In this document: in pieces, positions 1 through 5,235 of the stretch
How the letters are laid out: each line of letters begins with the position of its first letter
Numbering within the stretch: position 1 is the stretch's first letter
Source: Alphaproteobacteria bacterium
GTDB lineage: Bacteria; Pseudomonadota; Alphaproteobacteria; Thalassobaculales; Thalassobaculaceae
Assembly (NCBI GenBank): GCA_028822575.1
Contig: JAPKDN010000263.1
Coordinates: 1-5,235 of the forward strand
Length of the DNA: 5,235 nt
Reading direction: 5' to 3'
The notes under the pieces: generated by a model
Told to the model about the DNA's origin: nothing
Databases searched by the model: none
Seen by the model: the letters and a program-made list of their open reading frames with translations, nothing else
Position numbers and translations under genes: made by a program

Positions 1-1612
1 TCTCGATATCGGTGTCTTCCAAGCACTCGTCGGCAATCAGCCCTGCCGCTTCCACATCTAGGTTGGCGAGCCCAGCTTTCACGTCCCCGAGGTCCAGGCC
101 AATCAAGGCTCTCGCGAAGGATGACGCGACCTCATGTTCCACCGGCGCCGTCAGCAATCCCACCGCCGACAAAACCCCCGGGTGCCGCGGCACCAGGACC
201 CGCGTCATCGACAACTCCTCCGCCAAAGCGCAGGCATGCAATGGTCCGCCGCCGCCAAACCCTAGCAACGCGAAGTCGCGAGGATCAAACCCTTGCTTAA
301 TCGACACCAGCCGAATTCCCTCAGCCATTTGTGCTGTCAGAACCCGGTGAATGCCAAGCGCCGCCGCCTCCAGCGACATGGATAAGGGTCTAGCGATCCG
401 CTCTTCGATCGCGGCTCGGGCACGGGCCAGATCAAGCGTCAAGCTACCACCGGCAAAATAGTCCGGGTCGATCAGCCCAAGAACGACAGAAGCGTCCGTG
501 ACCGTCGCCTCCACGCCGCCGCGGTCATAACAAGCGGGCCCAGGCATGGAGCCGGCTGAGTGCGGGCCGACTTTAAGACTGCCGGCGCCATCGATCCATG
601 CAATGCTTCCGCCACCGGATCCGATCGCGTTCACATCGACCATAGGCACCCTTACGGTGAATCCGTCAATCACGCCTTCCTGACGCACCAACGGCTTTAA
701 GCCGCTGATCAGCGCAATGTCGCAGCTGGTACCGCCGATATCGACCGTGATCAAATCACCGTGACCGTTAGCCTCACCTTCCGCGAGAGAGCCGATCACG
801 CCGCCCGCCGGACCGGACAGGAACAACCGCACTGGACGCCGTCGCGCTATCGTGGCGCCCGCCAACCCGCCACGTGATTGCATAACCCGAAGCGGAGCCT
901 CTACTCCCGCGCGAACCAAAGCGCTCGCGAGGTTCGCGAGATAGGCATCGACGGTCGGCTTGATATAGGCATCGAAGGCGGTGACAACTGTGCGCTCATA
1001 TTCGCGAAACACCGGGTCGATATCACTGGAAAGCGAGACTGGAAGTTGAGGCCAATGCGCGGAGACGATCTCGCGAACCTGCCGCTCGTGAGAGGGGTTG
1101 GCGAAAGAAAACAACAACGCCACTGCCAGTGAAGTCGCACCTTCGGCCACGACCTGTTCTACTGCCCGAACCACGCTCACCTCGTCAAGCGGGCGCAATA
1201 TCGCGCCGTCCGGGCCGATCCGTTCGGCGATACCGACCCGGCGGCGACCCGGCGCCAAGAAGACCGGAGTCTGCGGTACCAGCCTCACGCTGTACATCTG
1301 TTGGCGCATCTGCCGGCCGATTTCCAGCACATCGCGGAAACCCTCAGTGGTCAGTAGCCCAACCGTGGCGCCCTTGCGTTCCAGGACCGCGTTGGTCGCC
1401 ACGGTGGTACCATGGGAAAAGACGGAGATATCTCCTGCGGGAACGCCATATTGTCCAACCAGCGCCTGCAGCCCCTCGATCACCGCCTGGCTGGGGTCTG
1501 CCGGCGTGCTCGGCACTTTAAAGGCCAACCATCCACTATCGGGCAGAAAGCACGCGAAATCAGTGAAAGTGCCACCGACATCCACGCCGACAAGTGTTCT
1601 CGGTTTCTCCAC
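1..1612 (-). CDS. hyuA: Hydantoinase A / 5-oxoprolinase-type ATP-binding subunit, 3' end outside window
   Basis: Translating the minus strand from 1612 gives 537 uninterrupted codons that run off the left edge. Family members usually have about 680-700 residues, so roughly the last fifth is missing. Visible motifs: N-terminal ATP-binding loop GVDVGGTFTDF (residues 9-19), HGTTVATNAVLERKG (67-81), the FREYERT segment near residue 200, LSGPAGG (265-271), the second nucleotide-binding loop ITVDIGGTSCDI (288-299), and GFGGGGPLHA (451-460). These place it in the hydantoinase/oxoprolinase superfamily (ASKHA-type ATPase fold, cytoplasmic). The family couples ATP hydrolysis to ring opening of hydantoins or 5-oxoproline; the carboxylases for acetone and acetophenone are relatives. 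The GTG start at 1612 is preceded by GGAG at 1618-1621 with 5-nt spacing, and an in-frame TGA lies a few codons further upstream, so the start is well supported. The usual SNGG reads SRGG here. The substrate is not determinable. It is transcribed divergently from the fusion gene, and its usual B partner is not adjacent on this side. Confidence 0.93.
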   Translation of the reverse strand, partial: MEKPRTLVGVDVGGTFTDFACFLPDSGWLAFKVPSTPADPSQAVIEGLQALVGQYGVPAGDISVFSHGTTVATNAVLERKGATVGLLTTEGFRDVLEIGRQMRQQMYSVRLVPQTPVFLAPGRRRVGIAERIGPDGAILRPLDEVSVVRAVEQVVAEGATSLAVALLFSFANPSHERQVREIVSAHWPQLPVSLSSDIDPVFREYERTVVTAFDAYIKPTVDAYLANLASALVRAGVEAPLRVMQSRGGLAGATIARRRPVRLFLSGPAGGVIGSLAEGEANGHGDLITVDIGGTSCDIALISGLKPLVRQEGVIDGFTVRVPMVDVNAIGSGGGSIAWIDGAGSLKVGPHSAGSMPGPACYDRGGVEATVTDASVVLGLIDPDYFAGGSLTLDLARARAAIEERIARPLSMSLEAAALGIHRVLTAQMAEGIRLVSIKQGFDPRDFALLGFGGGGPLHACALAEELSMTRVLVPRHPGVLSAVGLLTAPVEHEVASSFARALIGLDLGDVKAGLANLDVEAAGLIADECLEDTDIE

Positions 1613-1712
1613 GCCCGCTCCAAAGCCAGTTCAAAAATTCACCCGCTTTTATGCCGATCCACCAAACGCGCGTCACGGCCCGATGACGAAATGCAGCAAA
1701 ATATCGTGATAC

Positions 1713-1724
1713 GGTTGATTAACC
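1713..1724. promoter_or_regulatory. Short palindrome, possible operator half of the divergent promoter
   Basis: The sequence GGTT-GATT-AACC has perfect 4-base arms around a 4-base centre. It lies within the slightly larger, imperfectly symmetric stretch 1709-1730. It sits about 100 bases upstream of the hyuA start, where a regulator could act. The arms are short, so chance is a real alternative. Confidence 0.2.
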
Positions 1725-1746
1725 CGTTATCTACAAGCGATGAGTG

Positions 1747-1770
1747 GGCAGAAACCCTAGTCTTTCTGCC
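1747..1770. promoter_or_regulatory. 8-bp perfect inverted repeat, candidate operator
   Basis: GGCAGAAA at 1747-1754 is exactly the reverse complement of TTTCTGCC at 1763-1770, with an 8-base spacer. The arm centres are 16 bases apart, about one and a half helical turns. No T-run follows on either strand, so a terminator is unlikely. The position, midway between two divergent genes, fits binding by a dimeric transcription factor. No regulator gene is in the window, so none can be named. Confidence 0.4.
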
Positions 1771-1825
1771 AGCAGTTCCAGTCTTCGGGACCCATGCCAA
1801 ATCCACCTTCCCACCGGCCCGCCTT

Positions 1826-1838
1826 GTGATAATCTCAC
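1826..1838 (+). promoter_or_regulatory. Candidate extended -10 promoter overlapped by a GTGA-N5-TCAC repeat
   Basis: TGTGATAAT at 1825-1833 fits the extended -10 pattern TGn followed by a hexamer (GATAAT) with one mismatch to consensus. The -35 position at 17-bp spacing (about 1805-1810) is poor. Transcription would begin near 1840 and give a 5' leader of about 40-60 bases before the fusion gene. The same bases form GTGA-N5-TCAC, a half-site pair resembling those of several dimeric repressors and activators, so a bound protein would cover the -10. Prediction by eye only. Confidence 0.3.
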
Positions 1839-1862
1839 GCCGCGCCGGCTGGGCCGGGTGCC

Positions 1863-1882
1863 AAGGTGGAGGACGTGTCATC
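1863..1882 (+). promoter_or_regulatory. Strong Shine-Dalgarno followed by ATC where a start codon is expected
   Basis: AAGGTGGAGG at 1863-1872 is a strong ribosome binding site, with its GGAGG core at 1868-1872. Seven bases after the core, at 1880, lies ATC in the frame of the fusion protein. Starting there would give ISFNFIFMLT..., which supplies a natural first beta strand for the barrel. The first in-frame ATG, at 1901, is 28 bases from the core, too far for normal initiation. A GTG at 1875 is also near but is in another frame and ends at a TGA at 1905-1907. This site decides the start of the gene and suggests either a non-canonical AUC start, a changed start codon or a sequence error. Confidence 0.5.
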
Positions 1883-1900
1883 AGTTTCAACTTCATCTTC

Positions 1901-2953
1901 ATGCTGACCGCAAATGACAGCACGATTCCCGATGCCCACGAACGGTTGGGCGAAGTGCTCGCGGGCGGTGCTCGGCATATCGGTTTCAAGGATGTTGGCC
2001 TGCCACTGAAAGAGCTGAAAGTGCTCGCGGACAAAATTCGGGGCGCCGGCGGCCGGTCGTATCTGGAGGTAGTCAGCCTCGACGCCGAAAGCGAGCTTGC
2101 TTCCGCCGAGGCCGCCGTGCGTCTTGATGTAGACTGCCTGCTCGGCGGGGTGCGCGCCGCCGATGTCGTTAAAATCATTGGCGCGAATCCGATTCGTTAT
2201 TTCCCCTTTCCCGGTACCATCACCGGACATCCCAGCGTACTGGAAGGGTCGATAGAGGCAATCGCCGAGAGCGCGCGGGCCTTGACCGCCTTGGAGGGCG
2301 TGCACGGGCTCGACCTTTTAGCATACCGCTTCCGGGGCGATGTCCCAGCCCTGATGACCACGGTCTGTGATGTCTCAGCCAAGCCCGTTGTGGTCGCCGG
2401 CAGCATAGATCGCGAGGAACGGGTTCGAGCGACGGCCATGGCCGGCGCGGTCGGTTTCACAGTAGGGACTGCGGCCCTATCCGGGGAGTTCCCGGCGGAA
2501 GGTGAAGGTCTGACAGCGCAGGTCCGCTCAGTCCTGGCGATGACAAACCGGGCAGCTCAGGTGTCCACTGCGCCGAGACGGATCGCGATCGTCGCCCATA
2601 ACGCCCGTAAATCACAGCTGGAAGCCTGGGTCGGCCGCCATGTCAAAGTGCTAGAACGCCAACGCCTGGTCTGTACCGGTGGCACCGGCGCCCTTCTTAG
2701 AGACGCCCATCCCAACCTGTCGATCCATCGCCTTCAACGTGGCACTAGGGGCGGTGACCAACAACTTGGCGCCATGGTCGCGACCGGCGAGCTCGACGCG
2801 GTGATCTTTTTCGCCGACCCGCAGGCGCATTACTCCAACGACGTGGACTTGATCGCACTAACGCGCCTGGCAATTTTGCACGACACCCCCATCGTCTGCA
2901 GCCCGGCGGCGGCGGACATGCTCGTCATGGCCTATGAAGGAGTTGGAGGGTAA
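1901..2953 (+). CDS. TIM-barrel-like domain fused to a methylglyoxal-synthase-like domain
   Basis: The protein has 350 residues from ATG 1901, or 357 if translation begins at ATC 1880. Residues 1-215 look like a TIM barrel of the phosphate-binding type, with HIGFKD (26-31), SYLEVV (53-58), LLGGV (80-84), RYFPFPG (99-105), LDLLAYR (137-143), VVVAGSID (163-170) and FTVGTAAL (186-193). The last two resemble the C-terminal phosphate loops of ribulose-phosphate-binding barrels. I cannot assign a reaction. Residues 226-345 match methylglyoxal synthase, which converts dihydroxyacetone phosphate to methylglyoxal: IAIVAHN..K (228-237), TGGTG (259-263), RGGDQQLGA (283-291) and FFADP (303-307). Compared with E. 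coli MgsA from memory, Asp71 (here D286), Asp91 (D306), Asp101 (D316), His19 (H233) and Lys23 (K237) are kept. Asp20 is Asn234, Ser65 is Arg280 and His98 is Asn313. The domain ends about 20 residues earlier than MgsA. Cytoplasmic; no signal peptide or membrane segment. The domain assignments are fairly sure, the activity is not. Its 3' end overlaps the tail of the convergent dehydrogenase remnant. Confidence 0.8.
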   Translation: MLTANDSTIPDAHERLGEVLAGGARHIGFKDVGLPLKELKVLADKIRGAGGRSYLEVVSLDAESELASAEAAVRLDVDCLLGGVRAADVVKIIGANPIRYFPFPGTITGHPSVLEGSIEAIAESARALTALEGVHGLDLLAYRFRGDVPALMTTVCDVSAKPVVVAGSIDREERVRATAMAGAVGFTVGTAALSGEFPAEGEGLTAQVRSVLAMTNRAAQVSTAPRRIAIVAHNARKSQLEAWVGRHVKVLERQRLVCTGGTGALLRDAHPNLSIHRLQRGTRGGDQQLGAMVATGELDAVIFFADPQAHYSNDVDLIALTRLAILHDTPIVCSPAAADMLVMAYEGVGG

Positions 2954-4064
2954 CGTTTTTGGGGGCACAGTTTGGGTGCACTCAGAGCAAGCACATTCCA
3001 CAAAGCCTCGCTCCGCTTCAACTCCGCGAAAGACTCGTTGATTCCGTCCAGCGGGTACCAGTCCGTAACCAGATCGTCCAACAAAAGCCGGCCGTCCTGG
3101 TTCAGCTCCGTTAGCTTGGGGGTATCAGTCTTGGGCCAAGCCTCGCCCATCTTGCTAACGGCGATCATCTGGGAGTAATCCGTGATGTCGCCCACTTCAA
3201 GCGGAGATTTAGTGCTGGTCGACGGCATGCCTACCATGACGACGGTGCCCCTGCGGCGCGGTAACGCATACCCTGAAGCATCCCAGCCGTAATGCCAGCG
3301 GCGCGGCCCCCAGTCGACGCCTTGACACCGCCGGGGACATTCTGTGTCGATGGGTTAAACCGATGGGTCGCACTGAAACCTTTTGCAGCTTGCAGTTGTT
3401 TGTCCGCAAGACCCGCTGCAATGACCGGATGCGCGCCGGAAAACCGGGCCCCTGAATGCCATTAAGGCAGACACCACCAGTGCCAATCACCACGGCACTG
3501 GAGTCGACCGATACCTTGGCGGTGTTGGTGACCGCACCAAGCCCAGTGATAACCCCACAGGGCAAAAGCGAAACCTGCTCGAGGACCAATTTTTGGGGAT
3601 CACCTCACATTGGCCCTCATAAACAACTTTTCCTTGGCGAAGGCAGCGGTGCGGATACCCTGACCAACGGCGCGCCGAAAGCCCCACAAAGGCACCCCGA
3701 CTCGTCGAGGGGAAACTTGGTCTCGCATTGGGACAACTCGCCCGGAGAGCTTTGTAAAAACTGGCCAGAATGCCAGATCAACGAGACGGTCACATGATCG
3801 CCAACCCCGACGCCGGTGGCGCTGGGACCAATTCCGTCGACCGCGCCACTAGCCTCGTATCACAGAATGATTGGCGGCATACCACCCCAGGTACCCTCGG
3901 CATAATTGAGTCGGTATGACAGATCGCGCAAGCCACGACCTTGACCCAAACCTCGCCGGCCTTGGGGGCCACCAGGGACACCTCTCGATAACCAAGAGCT
4001 TGCCGAATTCACGAACGAGGGCGGCTTCAAAGGGTGAAATTCCTTGGCGATGGCGGGCCTTAAT
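2932..4064 (-). pseudogene. Decayed zinc-dependent alcohol dehydrogenase (MDR family)
   Basis: Reading the minus strand in three frames recovers a nearly complete zinc alcohol dehydrogenase of about 370 residues. In order: KAR-IAKEFHPFEAALVREFGK (about 4061-4000, in two frames), SLVAPKAGEVWVKVVACAIC (about 3980-3920) with catalytic-zinc CHTD at 3921-3910, YAEGTWGGMPPIIL ending in TGA at 3862-3860 where GHE is expected, GVGVGDHVTVSLIWH (about 3810-3755), LEQVSLLPCGVITGLGAVTN (about 3585-3525), the NAD-loop GTGGV at 3484-3470, ADKQLQAAKGF (about 3410-3375), and VVMVGMPSTSTKSP through DGINESFAELKR to a stop at 2934-2932. The expected start codon is ATT at 4064-4062. The four-cysteine structural zinc motif is not recoverable in any single frame. 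At least five or six indels separate the segments, so the gene is non-functional unless the sequence is faulty. Both neighbouring hyu genes are intact, which argues for real decay. It probably once oxidised an alcohol or reduced an aldehyde in this pathway (inference). Confidence 0.85.
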
Positions 4065-4217
4065 ACCCGCGTTTTAGGCCGGCGCGTTCAAGACCGTCGA
4101 TCCCAAGCCCAGCGTAAAACGGCAAGGATGAAGTATTCACGTCCCACCCATTGGCAATTCCGCCTGATCGGGTCAAGATCCCACCCTTCAATCCCACCGT
4201 TTCCCTGGGGGCTTTTT
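4065..4217. other. Intergenic region upstream of hyuB
   Basis: These 153 bases lie between the former start of the dehydrogenase remnant and hyuB, so they should have carried a divergent promoter pair. I see no convincing -35/-10 pair. The heptamer TCCCACC occurs three times (4142-4148, 4179-4185, 4192-4198), which could be a weak binding-site cluster or chance. A run of five G at 4207-4211, six bases before the hyuB GTG, is the only ribosome-binding-site candidate. Confidence 0.4.
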
Positions 4218-5235
4218 GTGACCATATCCGTTGATCCGATCACCGTTTCGGTGGTGCAGCACCGACTTACCGCCATCGTCGCCGAAATGGGAGAGGCGAT
4301 GTTGCGCACCTCGTACTCGCAGATTCTGAATTCCAGCCGCGACTTTTCTACGGGCATTTGTGACACCCAATGCCGTCTCGTGGCGCAGGCCGAGCATATC
4401 CCTATCCATGTCGGCGCCCTTTCCTATGCTGCGGAATCGGTCAGCGACTATTTCGGCGACACGGTGAAACCGGGCGATGTGTATCTGCTGAACGATCCCT
4501 ATTTTGGCGGCAGCCATCTGCCAGACGTCACCGCCTTCGTGCCGGTTTTTGCTGGTGACAAAATGTTGTTCTGGACCATCAACCGCGCCCACCACAGCGA
4601 TATAGGCGGCGCCACCCATGGAGCCTATAACCCGACTGCGACGACGATCTTCCAGGAAGGGCTCAGGATCCCACCCCTCAAGCTTTATGACCAAGGTAAG
4701 GTGCGCCAGGACCTGCTCGACATGATCGCCACCAACACTCGCCACCCACGTGACTTCAAGGGCGATTTGGCGGCTCAGATCGGGTCGGTTCGGGGAGGAG
4801 AGCGCCGGGTGCAGGCGCTGATCGCCGAGTTCGGCGCCGATGTCGTCATGGCCTCGATAGAGTCGGTCCTCGATGCCGGCGAACAGCAGGCCCGCGCGGT
4901 AATCAAGACCTGGCCAGACGGTGTCTACAAGGGCGAGGCCGTGCTGGATGACGACGGCCACGGCATGATCGACGTGGCGATCCGCGCCACGGTCACGGTT
5001 TCGGGCAGCAACATTGAAGTCGACCTGACGGAATCAGATCCACAATCCAAGGGGTTCCTGAATTCTTCCTACGCCAATATGCGCTCGGCGGTGGCCATGG
5101 CAATCGCCTATCTCATCGATTCAGAAACCCCGAAAAATCATGGCTCGCTTCGACCACTCACAGTAAAGGCCAAGCGCGGGACGATTGTTTATTCCGAAGA
5201 CGGCGCGCCCGTCACCATGTGCACCAGTCACTGTT
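4218..5235 (+). CDS. hyuB: Hydantoinase B / 5-oxoprolinase-type subunit, 3' end outside window
   Basis: The frame is open from GTG 4218 for 339 codons to the right edge. Family members usually have about 520-600 residues, so the C-terminal third or more is missing. Motifs typical of the B subunit: DPITVSVVQHRL (6-17), EMGEAMLRTSYSQILNSSRD (23-42), HIPIHVGAL (60-68), NDPYFGGSHLPDV (92-104), NRAHHSDIGG (122-131) and NTRHPRDFKGD (173-183). The His/Asp-rich clusters at about 93-103 and 125-128 probably form the metal or catalytic site, by analogy with the related acetone carboxylase subunit (inference). The B subunit works with an A-type ATPase subunit in ATP-dependent hydrolysis of hydantoins, 5-oxoproline or similar cyclic amides in the cytoplasm. 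The GTG start places DPIT at the position usual for the family; its ribosome binding site (five G at 4207-4211) is mediocre. No A-type gene directly precedes it: the only one in the window is 2.6 kb away on the other strand. Confidence 0.93.
   Translation, partial: MTISVDPITVSVVQHRLTAIVAEMGEAMLRTSYSQILNSSRDFSTGICDTQCRLVAQAEHIPIHVGALSYAAESVSDYFGDTVKPGDVYLLNDPYFGGSHLPDVTAFVPVFAGDKMLFWTINRAHHSDIGGATHGAYNPTATTIFQEGLRIPPLKLYDQGKVRQDLLDMIATNTRHPRDFKGDLAAQIGSVRGGERRVQALIAEFGADVVMASIESVLDAGEQQARAVIKTWPDGVYKGEAVLDDDGHGMIDVAIRATVTVSGSNIEVDLTESDPQSKGFLNSSYANMRSAVAMAIAYLIDSETPKNHGSLRPLTVKAKRGTIVYSEDGAPVTMCTSHC

Larger units (their letters stand above)
1613..1879. other. Divergent intergenic region between hyuA and the fusion gene
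   Basis: This stretch of about 267 bases separates two divergent genes and must hold both promoters. An open frame continues upstream from the fusion gene through it, but its translation resembles no family motif before about position 1880, so I treat it as non-coding. It contains three inverted repeats (1713-1724, 1747-1770, 1826-1838), a plausible extended -10 element for the plus strand, and a strong Shine-Dalgarno sequence near its right end. I found no convincing -35/-10 pair for hyuA on the minus strand. The AT-rich stretch at about 1630-1725 is the likeliest place for it. Confidence 0.6.

Noticed and set aside
941..975. 11-base direct repeat ATAGGCATCGA at 941-951 and 965-975
   Set aside because: It falls in hyuA and encodes two DAY tripeptides eight codons apart, in the segment where the family has a conserved Y-I-x-P...Y-L pattern. 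It is explained by coding.
12..1709. Several plus-strand open frames across the hyuA region
   Set aside because: They are antisense shadows of hyuA, with low-complexity Ser/Arg/Pro-rich translations and no recognisable motifs.
1412..1900. Upstream extension of the fusion protein frame to an ATG at 1412, adding 163 residues
   Set aside because: Most of the added stretch lies antisense to the well-supported hyuA gene, its translation has no family motifs, and a strong ribosome binding site lies downstream at 1868-1872.
1639..2460. Minus-strand open frames opposite the fusion gene
   Set aside because: Shadow frames; the plus strand carries the recognisable MGS-like and barrel motifs.
2954..2985. 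T-run after the fusion gene stop as a terminator
   Set aside because: The five-T run at about 2957-2961 is not preceded by a stable stem; GTGCAC nearby is only a 6-base palindrome without a loop.
4142..4198. Three copies of TCCCACC upstream of hyuB, with a similar stretch inside hyuB near 4669
   Set aside because: Short, irregularly spaced and C-rich in a high-GC sequence; the internal copy encodes the conserved IPPLK residues. Not enough to claim a regulatory array.
4088..4961. Minus-strand open frames of 92 and 257 codons opposite hyuB
   Set aside because: They lie antisense to a clear hyuB frame with conserved motifs; the translations are His/Arg/Gly-rich as expected from a shadow in high-GC DNA.

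Overview
The window is about 58-60% GC and uses GTG starts and GGAG-type ribosome binding sites. This suggests a high-GC proteobacterium, perhaps an alphaproteobacterium, but the assignment is loose. It looks like part of a catabolic accessory locus. No tRNA, rRNA, CRISPR array or insertion sequence is visible.

Layout, left to right: (1) 1-1612, minus strand: an intact reading frame for the 5-oxoprolinase / N-methylhydantoinase A subunit (HyuA type), cut by the left edge. (2) 1613-1879: a divergent intergenic region with several inverted repeats, a candidate extended -10 promoter and a strong Shine-Dalgarno sequence. (3) 1901-2953, plus strand: a two-domain protein. An N-terminal TIM-barrel-like, phosphate-binding-type domain is followed by a C-terminal methylglyoxal-synthase-like domain whose active site is only partly conserved. 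Its ribosome binding site is correctly spaced for an ATC codon at 1880 rather than for the first ATG at 1901. (4) 2932-4064, minus strand: the remains of a full-length zinc-dependent (MDR) alcohol dehydrogenase, broken by several frameshifts, an in-frame stop in the GHE region and a lost start. Its 3' end converges on and slightly overlaps the end of the fusion gene. (5) 4065-4217: a short intergenic stretch. (6) 4218-5235, plus strand: an intact reading frame for the hydantoinase B subunit (HyuB type), cut by the right edge.

HyuA-type and HyuB-type subunits normally work as a pair in ATP-dependent opening of cyclic amides (hydantoins, 5-oxoproline) or in related carboxylation reactions. Here the two genes point away from each other and are 2.6 kb apart, with the fusion gene and the dead dehydrogenase between them. 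Each may have a further partner outside the window, or the inserted pair may have split an older cluster. The substrate cannot be read from the sequence. The most interesting object is the barrel plus methylglyoxal-synthase-like fusion protein. It keeps the catalytic-base Asp and the GGDQQ motif but replaces other normally invariant residues, so it may bind or convert a phosphorylated compound other than dihydroxyacetone phosphate. That is inference.
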